Assembly (NCBI GenBank): GCA_026874595.1
Contig: CM049307.1
Coordinates: 65,344,870-65,408,869 of the forward strand
DNA length: 64,000 nucleotides
Source: Sipunculus nudus
Lineage: Eukaryota; Annelida; Sipuncula; Golfingiida; Sipunculidae
Direction: 5' to 3'
The first letter of the stretch is position 1; each line of letters begins with the position of its first letter. A program made the translations under genes and the position numbers. A model generated the notes under the pieces. The model made no database searches, was not told the DNA's origin, and saw nothing but the letters and a program-made list of their open reading frames with translations. Below, piece by piece: positions 50,720 to 62,057 of the stretch.

Positions 50720-53033
50720 CGCTATGGTCACACATTCCCGGTTCGGCCGTCCCGGTGGCACTACGGTCGGAATCCGTAGTTAATCGTAGCCAATCCTAGT
50801 TAGACCGTACTCGAACCTAGTTACCCGTAGTCAATCCTGAGCAACCGTCTTTAATCGGCAACATGTATCGGTGGAGTTCTGCGAGCAATACTTTGCCGTG
50901 GTCAATCGGGGAGAAAGTGGAATCGTAGTAGAACCCTACCAGAGCCCTGAGGGAACCCTATAGTGCCACCGCCATAGCCGTAGTGGCCCGTGGGAACCCC
51001 CTGATTCCACCTTGCGCAAACCGGGACACTTCCAAAATTACTTTCCGGGTACGGTTCACGTACGGCTAACCAGGGCAGCACTCCGAGGTTTCACGGTTCT
51101 TGTACGGCCCAGTAAGTTTTAGGTACGGTTTGGCTATGGTTGAACAACGATCGACCAAGTTCAGGTACGACTGCGCCTCGGCCCGTCTAGGGCTAAGTTA
51201 CGTCCCGGGTGAACTATGGTTAGCTACGTTTTACGACGATTTACAACGGTTCAGGAGTATTTTAGTAGGATGTCCGGAGGGTCTGTGACTGTAAGACAAA
51301 GTCTGGTGATGGAAATATTGACAATAAAATGGAAATTATATAAATAACAGCCTCAGCATTCTTCTCTTCAAATCTTGATCAACCAATATTATGGAATCAC
51401 TGATGAGGTCATGAGGCTCCTTTTCACTTTGTCTCTTTTTTCAGAGTATATTTCAACGCACAGTTGACCTATATTTGTGGAGTATTAAACGGAAAATGTG
51501 CAGTTGTAATTCTGGATTTATGCCGTTCTAAAATTTAAATTTTCTTTCTGTCACAGAATGAAAACCCCCTCCATGTCCATGAGTGATAATTGAATTTATT
51601 TCGTCACTCATTCATATCACCAAGCACCATATAACTGGCTCTATTGGTTCAAACTTAAAATATTAAAAGGCGATTTCTGAATATTCTGGTCCCTTGGCCT
51701 CCAATTGCTTTATTAAGTAGCCCCTGTAGGCCTCATTTTATGCTGATGAAAACTTTTGATAAGAAGTTTGTTCAATTCTAACACTGGCTTAATATATTTT
51801 CTGTTTTATCTTTGAAGCACTGAGTGTATTCCTCTTTGTTTCATACTTTGAGTATTGCTTGGACACCTCATTAGACTGATTCCCTGCCTTGGACTGATTC
51901 TTTTGAGCTACATTCCTGGTTTTCCTTTACAACACTGAATATCTGAACACTGTGAGTATATAAAACTACGCAAACGTGGAAACTGCATAGAAATGACAAA
52001 TGCGTTACGCTCTTTACCCAGCGCTTTAACTATAGGCCTACTACCTATATGGTAAGCGCTGTTTGTTATGACCTCGTATCCTGAATTGCTACACCAGAGG
52101 GTAGCACTGTATTTTTGTCCAATCAGATGAGACCTTGTGCTGGAAGACACAGCCAAGCGAGGAATACACGGAGCCAATCATGTTCATTTCGTTTTGAGTG
52201 ACAGCTCATCGCCCCGGTAACCGTCTGAACAGGCCAAAGGCTCAGAGAGAATTGCCGCAGACGTGGTTTGATTGGGGCCTTGGGCATGCCCGGCCGGTGA
52301 GCTGTAATTCAAACGAAACGTAACGACAAAGGCTGCGTGCACACCTCGCTGGCTGGGTTCAGTTCTGCAGACAACAGATACATGGCTACGCTAACACAGT
52401 CATACTGTCAGAATGGAATCGGTCGATGATGCGAGATTGCAGAGGGAGCTAAACTGTCTTCAAACGGCGCTTGAAGCGCAGCTATGGGCGGGGCCAGGAT
52501 GCCTGTCGAGTGATTGTTTATTGGCATCTGGTTGGCTGCATGTCACATCATACGCACGCTTTTTTCAGCGGACAACGAACCGCCATATGGTGTCTAAATA
52601 TATCATAAACGGTCAAAGCTGGCAGCGTGAAAATCAGTTGCTTCTTTAGAAGCGTAAGATTTCCGCTGCCTCGGGAGCGTACAAAAGCGTGAGATCTCAT
52701 AGGCGCCGTGCGGGCGTCGTGGTAAGCCGTGAGGGCGCCGGTAAGCACGAAAATGGGCACTAGTAAACCGCAGTTAAACCTACTCATGCCGCACAGGCTC
52801 CCTGCCAGAGCCGAGATGACCGTACTGGCGACCTATTGGGGCCGTAGTAAAACGTGGTTAATCTGCATAAAACGTACTATTATCCGACTGGAACCGTAAA
52901 TAGCCCGTAGGAGAATCCTACTGAAACCTTAGAAGGACCGTCAGAGTCAAAATCGTGGTCAACCGTATCAGAGTGCCACCGGGATGCGCCGAGGCAAACC
53001 GGGACCCAAAACCGGGAATGTGTGACAGGGGCC
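50720..53033. mobile_element. Non-autonomous PIF/Harbinger-type element (2.3 kb)
   Basis: A perfect TTA target duplication lies at 50717-50719 and 53034-53036. Terminal inverted repeats of 24 bp (50720-50743 and 53010-53033) share 17 perfect inner bases, GTCACACATTCCCGGTT. The next subterminal block (CCCGGTGGCACT near 50750 and its complement near 52975) is also inverted. Both ends carry many variants of CCGTAGT, GGTACGG and ACGGTT over about 500 bp on the left and 350 bp on the right. The interior, about 51300-52640, has no transposase-like frame. Confidence 0.85.
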
Positions 53034-53369
53034 TTATCTGACCTTAATATGCATTTTACGGTCAAGAGTCTTAACTTCAGAGAATGCAGGTAAAATTGTT
53101 TATATGTTTATACAATGGTCCTGACAATCTTACAGGTGTAAACGAGGGATATAATATCAGGATCCGTTGTAATCAGTCGTATAAACTATTGTAATAGTCT
53201 GCTCTTAGGGACAGACGAATGTTACATATCCAAATTACAGTTGATCCAGAACATAGCTGCTCGTACCATTTGTGGTGTACGAAAATATGATAGGATTTCA
53301 TCATCTATACAAGAGCTTCACCGGCTGATAATCAGAGAAAGGATAAACGTTTAGTGTTATTTTTTATTA

Positions 53370-53394
53370 GGGCCCCGCTTGACAAGCGGTGCCC
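53370..53394. other. Hairpin at the start of the insertion
   Basis: GGGCCCCGCTT and AAGCGGTGCCC pair around GAC with one mismatch. The sequence continues CTATAGTGATCACGG and then a GTCCGTC-type run. Confidence 0.7.
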
Positions 53395-54204
53395 TATAGT
53401 GATCACGGTGTAGGTCCGTCATTCGGTCCATCCGTACTTCCGTCCTTCGGTAAGTGACACTTTCTTTCGCGTGTTATAACTGAACAACAACATACTGCAG
53501 CTTTCCCAAATTAACAGGGAGGATTGGTTCCTAAAGGGCTCCAGACCTATTGAATAACAGACCTGTCAGAATTCCAATATGGCCGCCACAGCCCAAACGC
53601 TGATTTTATTTCGCGCGATAACTCAACAACAACATACTTCAGCTTTCCCAAATTAACAGGGATGATTGGTTCCTGAAAGGGCTCCAGACCTATTGAATAA
53701 CAGACCTGTCAGAATTCCAATACGGCCGCCACAGCCCAATCGCTGATTTTATTTCGCGCGATAACTCAACAACAACATACTTCAGCTTTCCCAAATTAAC
53801 AGGGATGATTGGTTCCTAAAAGGGCTCCAGACCTATTGAATAACAGACCTGTAGGAATTCCAATATGGCCGCCATAGCCCGATCGCTGATTTTCTTTCGC
53901 ACGCGATAACAGGGATCATTGGTGCCTATGAGGGCTCTAGACCATTTGAATTATAGACTTGCTCAAAATCAAATATGGCTAACATACTACCTTCGGTGAT
54001 TTTCTATTGCACACATTATTTCAGATATATCTTCTTTAATATCATTTGATCCAGTAGGATATTTTCCCACGTGCATATTGATGAAAAACTTTTTCTGTTT
54101 GTCATATTTTTTTCAAATTTTAACTTAATTTTTCATCCATTTGTAAAATAGTCCAGCACTAGCTCAAACGCGAGGCCCTCTGTTGACCATTGTCCGACCA
54201 CATC
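53371..54204. mobile_element. Insertion with 143-bp tandem core inside the LINE relic
   Basis: The insert lies between TAG at the left junction (53368-53370) and TAG at the right (54205-54207). It opens with the hairpin, has a tandem core (53455-53990), and near its right end carries GCGAGGCCCT (54170-54179), an inverted match to the AGGGCCCCGC start. Hairpin plus tandem-repeat core recalls bivalve pearl elements and other Helentron-related short elements, but I cannot place it firmly. Confidence 0.55.
53455..53990 (+). repeat. 143-bp tandem repeat, three full copies and a diverged fourth
   Basis: TTAACAGGGA starts at 53511, 53653 and 53796. Units share CGATAACTCAACAACAACATA, GGGCTCCAGACCTATTGAAT and ATATGGCCGCCA. 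The last unit is degenerate from about 53905. Confidence 0.92.
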
Positions 54205-54746
54205 TAGTGTATAAGTTTATTAATGGAACAGCACCAAAATGTCTGCATTCATTATTTGAATAAAACCATGGAAGGTCACTCAGATCACAGAATGATAAAA
54301 AGCTGCCAGTCTTGAAGGCTACCTTGGAGTGAGAAAGTCATTATTTCGGTATGCAGGGCCAAACTCTGGAATGATATCCCAGTATTTGTAAAAAAAAACA
54401 TTGAAACTAATTACATTTTATGAGCCAGATTAAAGGCACTTTTATTTTTCAACTCTTAAAATCTACAGTATTGGTTTTTTAACACTGTATGATACCTTTT
54501 AATTTAACTTTAAGTATATTCTTATATTCACTATTTTATGTATAATTATAGAGTATTGATTGTTGTAGTTTTATTGTCACATGTATGTAAAGTGCTTATG
54601 ACATGATTCGATGCTTATAATGAGCAATATATGAATAATGAATGTATTATCATATTATTCATCTGTGTGTGTAATAGAATCACAAAGTTACGTTGAGTTG
54701 ACATCATGACCTATGACACTGAACACCACGCACCAATGACAAATGC

Positions 54747-55950
54747 CAGTGGCGTATCTAGGATTTGAAAATATAGGGGGCGCAGCCGTAAAGTCGGGAA
54801 GGAGGCTTTGAACACACTGCGTGGCTGTAAAATTGTCTCCTAAACTAAACATATAAAATATTGTTAGTTCATGCATTATTATTATGATTATTATTAGTAA
54901 TTTTGTAAGGTATCCAATTCAAGTTGTTAATTATGTTAACCGTGGGGCCTTCATATATATTAAATGCATTATTTGAACAACAGATGCATCAATAAGTGTA
55001 GTGCTGTAACGTTATTGTAATAAGTAATTGCAAGTAGATGATGGTCAGCACACATGTAAAAGAACTGAAACTGATTAACTACTATATGTCAATGAATCTG
55101 TCGAAGGTGACTACATCTATTTTTCATGTAAATCTCCTGATAATGAATTCAATAATATATGTCTTTCGAAGATAAATTATATTTGCAGCAATTCAGTTTG
55201 AACTAGACCCAGTTGGTGTTAAAAGGTAATAAAGATAGTCTGACCTGTGGTAATTAAAGTATATTAACACAAAGAAAATATTAGAAGTGAAAAAAAACTC
55301 ATTCACTGTTATTTGCATGGCATTTTCAGGATAACATTTTTGAAAATGCAGCTTTCAACATCAGCACCAGTGATAGTAGCAAGCTCTCTTTGAGAATTCC
55401 AGGGTAAATTTATTGTTACATATAGCAAACTTCTAGTGAAAGTACAAATAACTTTGATTCTTTAACATTTTTTAGCCATCGACTATGATGTAACAGAACA
55501 ATCATAGGGTTTGGAGACTTCAGTTCTGCACACAAACAAAATAGAAAAGAGAAATAGTGAAAATCATTGTAAGTATATAATCCCTTTACTGTTGAGATTT
55601 ATTTTAGAAATTTTCAAAGTCTATCTCTTTACATTTACATCACAGACAATATCTTGCTAAGCTTTTGTTCTTTCTTCACAAAATTTCAACAAATTCAACT
55701 GATAAGAAGTATACATTATTATACCAGATATATATCTCTAATACATTACAGACAATATCTTGATAAGCTTTTGTTCTTTCTTTTCAATATATGACTAACA
55801 TTACCACACCCGTGCATAGAGAAACATGAAAACATTTATTTACTTAAAACGCCATAGTTTATCTATGTGTGTATACTTGAATAATCGAACATAAAATTAA
55901 TGGGAGTTAACAAACCCCTTTGCGCCCCCCTATGAATACTCCCCTGACTG
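54747..55950. mobile_element. Possible hAT-like non-autonomous element (1.2 kb)
   Basis: The left end reads CAGTGGCGTATCTAGG followed by ATAGGGGGCGCA. The right end in complement reads CAGTCAGGGGAGTATTC followed by ATAGGGGGGCGCA. CAGTGGCG starts are common in hAT elements, but no 8-bp target duplication is visible (ACAAATGC left, CACTTGTT right). The interior is AT-rich and includes a 45-bp internal duplication (55643-55690 and 55750-55796). Confidence 0.45.
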
Positions 55951-56439
55951 CACTTGTTCATGATTTTATAATATCTAATAATATACACTGTAATCCAAGA
56001 GGAGATCTATTGATTTGTCCGAGATCATTTTACTAAAAATTGTTTGTTTTTACAGTTTTCTGTGTAAAAAGCAAGTGTATTGTCATTTTATTGATGGCCC
56101 AAGGGTCGCCAGCTTACGGTCTAGGTAATTGTTGACATGGAATGTTACATTTTTGCGGATAATTTTTTCTGTCTGGTTGAAGTTTCAGATATCTTATCGA
56201 CGTCATAACGGTATTACTTCTGCATAAATATCGATCTGCAAACAACACTTTTTCTTTCGCAATTATAATATGAGCATTTTGTTCGTAAGTTATCAAAAAT
56301 AAATATCAAGCAAAATTATCTTCTTTATATATATAATATATAATATATATAATATATATATATATCATATAGACAATTCAAACATAATTGACCGTGGATT
56401 TGTGACTGTTTTATATGACCTTCCTCAATTCGGCCCTAT
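55951..56439. other. Non-coding stretch
   Basis: AT-rich, with an impure TA tract at about 56326-56365. No gene. Confidence 0.45.
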
Positions 56440-56602
56440 GAACCCTAAATCCATAAGAAAATTTAATTGGTTCTCATTGGCCTATTCCCGTAATGCGCCC
56501 AAAATTTGAGATTCCGTTAATGATTGTGTGAGTTATATTTTTAACAACACAAAGACACGAACGGGGTTGAACGCATACACCCGTGGCGGAGGCAAAAAGC
56601 TG
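56440..56602. mobile_element. CCTCCGCC interspersed repeat, copy 4 (right part)
   Basis: Matches the distal half of the 8630-8965 copy: ATTGGCCTATTCCCG..ATGC, GAGTTATATTT, GACACGAACGGGGTTGAACG and CATACACCCGTGGCGGAGGC. Preserves the clearest version of the GGCGGAGGC end. Confidence 0.55.
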
Positions 56603-57974
56603 TAAACAGGCGGATGACAGACGACACACTGTAGGCATTACTATAGCTCAACAGGTCAACTGTACGTGAACAGCTGTATGTTCATATAAGAATGGCTGAT
56701 AAACAAGTGTGTTTTGTTTTTAGCAGGATCTCCAGGTATTGTCGGAATATATGGTACACTTCTGTCCATTGTAGTGAATATTGATATGATTTGTAACATA
56801 TACTTATTAATATATGGAACAAAAAAATGTCCATTTCACCTTTGGATATTTTTTGGTGACATTTAAAGGTCATCATTGTATTATCTTCATAGAAGTCACC
56901 TGATTTGGTATCTTATTTATTGCTTCAAGATCAGAAACGATCGCACATGTCGAAAGGTTCAGGTGTTTTATACTTGAAATCTGGTAAATGAAGAGAACAA
57001 AAGTCAATACACTATTTTATATTTTTTAGATAGTATTGTAGACTTGTATGTGTTACAGAAGGATGTAACACGATTTTAAGCCTGTGATTTGTTTCTGTTT
57101 ATATCTGCAACCTGAACTCATCTACAGGAGAAAACAAATACCATAATACAATCCTGAAAAATGTCGTTTTTTCCTGCAGAAATAAAAAACAGTTTTATTT
57201 TTCACCATTTCAGCAAACGAAATTTTGTCAAAAAAAAGACTGCCCATTTCATGTAAAAGGACAATTTCACGAATTTTGAACACCATTTCGATAGCTTTTG
57301 GAAGTCTTTCCCTTCTAGAATTTGCATTCCTTCTTTGCTGAATACAGACGAAGCCCTTTATCGTGCGTAATGGTTTGAATCGGAAACCTTCGAGGATTTC
57401 GCGGCGATATGTGGGCTTCGTGTTTTTTTTCACTAGTGATTTGTTGGCGCAGCTTGAATCCCCGTCTAATTTTCTGTGCTGACTTTCCCGGACAGTTCGA
57501 TAGTCACATTTTAATATCTCCAAAAATAAATCCTTTGTTCACCACTGTTTACGGCTTTGAATGACTGGTGATTATTGGTTTCACTTTAATTTCACGCTCA
57601 GAAAAGTAGCTTTCATATGCCAAGCTTCCAATAACCTGCTTTTACCCACAATGGCTTGTGGCTCTTTATCTCCTGATGCTTATCTTGTAAAAAATTGGAA
57701 AACGCAAGGCAAGTCGTACAAAACACAATGGATGGCCTCATATTAAAGTTTAACTAGATTATGATTGTCTCTTCACTCTTTACACAAAAGCTTTCGGTAG
57801 ATTACACAAACACCTGTAGCTTAAGATGGTCCCGGGGACACAACTTTGTATGAGTGAGAGAAAAAATTTAATCTGTTCGGAAAAAGGTTGATCCAGGGTC
57901 TGGCGGTCCACGCATAGTCTCCAACATACCCCAGGAGTAAACAAGCAGAGGACAGGAGTGACATGTCCCGACAT
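56603..57974. other. Non-coding stretch with one longer open frame
   Basis: A 133-codon minus-strand frame (57122-57523) is the longest here. It is basic and looks mildly protein-like at its start, but has no recognised domain. No other feature. Confidence 0.45.
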
Positions 57975-58435
57975 GGTCGCCGTGACTGACTGATTATAAG
58001 ACGTAGGATGGTGGCCGAGACTGACTGATTATAAGACATAGGTTGGTTGCCGTGACTGACTGATTATAAGACGCAGGATGGTAGCCTTGGCTGACTGATT
58101 ATAAGACGTAGGTTGGAAGCCGTGACTGACAGATTATAAGACGTTGGTTGGTAGCCGTGACTGACTGATTATAAGACGTATGTAAGAAGCCGTGACTGAC
58201 AGATTTTAAGACGTGGGTTGGTAGCCGTGACTGAATTTTTATTAGACGTAGGATGGTAGCCGTGACTGACTTATTATAATACGTAGATTAGTAGCCGTAA
58301 CTGACTGATTATAAGACGGAAATTGGTCGCCGTGGCTGACTGATTATAAGACGTAGGTTAAATGCCGTCACTGACTGATTATAAGACATAGGATAGTAGC
58401 ATTGACTGACTATTTATAACACGTAAACTTAACTG
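57975..58435 (+). repeat. 35-bp tandem repeat, about 13 copies
   Basis: CTGACTGATTATAAGACGTAGGTTGGTAGCCGTGA-type unit with exact 35-bp spacing (57986, 58021 and on). Copies differ by a few substitutions. Confidence 0.94.
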
Positions 58436-59150
<715 letters not shown>

Positions 59151-61930
59151 TGGTGCTTTTAAGCCGCTACTTGATTTTCCGAGCTAATATAAGAAAGTTT
59201 TTTTTTAATCTACAAATTTACCTTTAACTGTTAAGAGACACTTTTAAATTTATTTTCTGCAAAATGTACAACAAAATGCTCACAATATCAACTTAATACC
59301 AACATTTACAGAATATATCCCAATTTTAGTGACAGTTAATAAGTGGAAACATTGTAACAGAGCGGACACATCAACATTTCCACTAAGTTAGTGATGTAAT
59401 CATGCATGCAGAACCTAACGGGGAGGGGGGAATACAGTATTATTGGATAGAGGCGCCGAGGAGGATTAGAAACCCCCTCCCACGGTGTAGAAACATTTTG
59501 AAGATATAGGCTATAATGGCGCAAACTGAGGCAGTTCTAAAAGCATCATGGTGCATGTCTACTAGGTTACCTTCCTGTACACTAAGTAACAGGCCTCTAC
59601 CACTGAAACCTCAAAAAGGTCGGAAATCGTTATCTAAATCCATGTAACATATAACGGAATAGAATGGAATTGTGATGGTACTTGGAGAGGGTTTCTATAA
59701 TCCACCAGTACCTCCTTAAACACGAACAACTCTATATATTCATCTACTTGGTTACCAAAATTATCTACTCTGTTACTATGAAAAAGTAACATAGCTGATG
59801 ATCAAATTTCTGGTAGGCTAATCCACCACCCACCAGTCCTCAATTATTTTGCGAAAATAGCACTTTCTTCAGTAAGCTTTACAAGATAATTCCGCCTGCA
59901 TGAATCTAACAACATCAGTAACTTTGTCGACGTTGAATAAAGTTACCATCTTCTTATTTTGTACATGCCCTTCAGGAACTTCAGCATTCAGAACAAAATG
60001 CAGCTTTAACGTTTCTGTTCAGTCATAAATACTTAAGGGGACACCTGGTGACTATCCATATGTAATATCAGATACCCTGGCGGGTTTTTGGAACTAAAAA
60101 GTCAGAGTAAGGCCAAAAAAGGTATGGTATTTTTTGCGTCAATTATTAACCCCGCAAAAAAATTATTTTTATTTTCATCTTTCAAGAAGATAAAATAATA
60201 CAATTTTCATCAGATTTCCTTTGTTATGTAGTGCCTTTACATGTTTAGCATAACAAATTCTGTTATTATCATGCTTTTCACTGATCATATGAAATTTTAA
60301 TCGAAACATATAAAAAGGAGTTGAACAAAAAATCTGAGAATGGCCAGGTGCTTGACAAAACATTATCCATATTCAATACTTTTCTCGAGAAGAGTATATA
60401 TAAGTATATCTGAATTCCTAAAAAAGGTCCAGGACGCAATTTACTGAAAATGTTCATCATTTGTCTGGAATAACCGAGCCGTGTGCCAGCCCACAGCAGA
60501 CATGGCGTACATATGACGTCATCAACGGACTTTGTTCAGACAGAAATGAGAAAAAAATGATGCGATGAGTATAATGGTAAAGGGTAGATTTACTTTCTTA
60601 GAATAAGAACTTCTAATGTATTCATTGTCTTAAGCCATTCGGTGCATAAATGTCCATTTTGGGTGTCCTGGTTGAAATTGTAGGTTACATTATTACCAAA
60701 TATTACTTTTTAAAGATCTTAATTTCTTACTTTATATACCCTAAATCCTAGTGGCATACATTAAATTTGCGCCCAAGATGAAAAAAATAAATTTAGAATA
60801 AAAAATAACTGCTTCTAAACACATTACCAAATAACCATATAGTTGTGTAAAATTATTCGGCGGCATTCTTTAATACCATCATGGATGTAAAGGTTACATG
60901 CTATTCAGGTTATATTCACAAATTTTTTTTAAGGAATTGGCGGCCATCTTGGATTTGACAGGAACATTACTACGTAGAGATGATTTGATTGATTCCAATG
61001 GAATTTTTAACCGAAAAACAAGTACCACATAAAAATCACAACTCTGTGATGAGAAACATTGATATAAATTATAAGGCTGGTCAGACAATACAGAAAGTCA
61101 CAATAATTCAATGTTTCTGCATTTTATGGGGGTTATTCACATTTTGACATGTCTAACCATTACAGACCAGACTTTGATATTCCATTGACATTGTAATTAG
61201 TTTACATTGTTTCTAAGATTGGTGTGTATATTGACATTAGAGTCTCCGGTTTAGGATCCGTACTGTGATGCCTGGCCCCAGAACCAGCAGGCGAACTCCA
61301 TGCTGCACCACGACTGTGATAAATCACAAATATGCAGGCAGGAGGTTCTGTCTTTTCTAGCTTTCTTTAGCTAGTTTCCTTAAAGGTGCCAGGAATTGAT
61401 TCCTTTCTCATGCATGGGATTAGTGTAATTTTGATTACCTCAGAGGACTGAACTCGACTTGATTATGACGCCAGTACAGTATTCTGAATTTTCGTCTTGG
61501 ACACACTAGGGAATGATCTTATTTATTGTCTGGTATTTACTTTGACTAATGCCTGCGTAAGTTGATGGTGCCACCGTTAGAATAACAAGCATGGCTTCTA
61601 CATGTACGTATAAGACACGGGGGAACCTAGCCGGGATAACTTTCACTTACACTAAGCTTATTCCATCTGTGGGCTTTATTTTACTAGCTTTTAGGTCGCT
61701 CTAGGAGGCCTATATCAAGTACAACACGTAGTAAACCGTGCTTTGCTGGGTACATAAATATCCGCATGTCGGCGAATTAGCTCTCGTCATGTTTTATTTA
61801 AATTAATTCTTCAGCCTGATAATCTGTATATCACAGTCTGTATATCATTCCTGCACTTTGGTTTCCGTGTCCTGGAATTGAATTAGACAGAGTGAAGTAA
61901 AGAAATATTGCTTGTCCGTCACAACTCAGA
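59151..61930. other. Long non-coding stretch
   Basis: No recognised gene. TGACGTCA lies at 60514-60521. A short Cys-containing open segment at 61255-61375 is discussed in the findings. Confidence 0.5.
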
Positions 61931-61976
61931 GTGACACACACACACATAATCATCATCACACACACATCATATATAC

Positions 61977-62053
<77 letters not shown>
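61931..62053. repeat. (CA)n then (TA)n microsatellite
   Basis: ACACAC at 61935-61967 is followed by about 75 bp of TA with a GTA interruption near 62002. Confidence 0.97.

Positions 62054-62057
<4 letters not shown>

Larger units (their letters stand above)
53166..54430 (+). pseudogene. Non-LTR retrotransposon reverse transcriptase, C-terminal relic split by an insertion
   Basis: 53166-53354 reads VVISRINYCNSLLLG, then KLQLIQNIAARTICG and RKYDRISSSIQELHRL...RERIN. This is the conserved thumb-side end of LINE reverse transcriptases (usually SRLDYCNSLLYG...LQ.IQNAAARLI...HWLPV..RI.FK). After an insertion, coding-like sequence resumes at about 54205 with VYKFINGTAPKCL, GRSLRSQNDKKLPV, then LWNDIPVF-like and LKALLFF-like segments in shifting frames. 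Stops and frameshifts make it a dead fragment. Clade (CR1, Jockey or other) cannot be decided by eye. Confidence 0.8.

Noticed and set aside
53370-54207. Classical Helitron insertion (TC...CTAG)
   Set aside because: The right junction does read CTAG followed by T, but there is no TC start and no hairpin 10-12 bp before CTAG. Only a looser Helentron-like suggestion is kept.
57122-57523. 133-codon minus-strand open frame as a gene
   Set aside because: Mildly protein-like N-terminal half, but no family recognised and no promoter or splice evidence; kept only as a note in the region entry.
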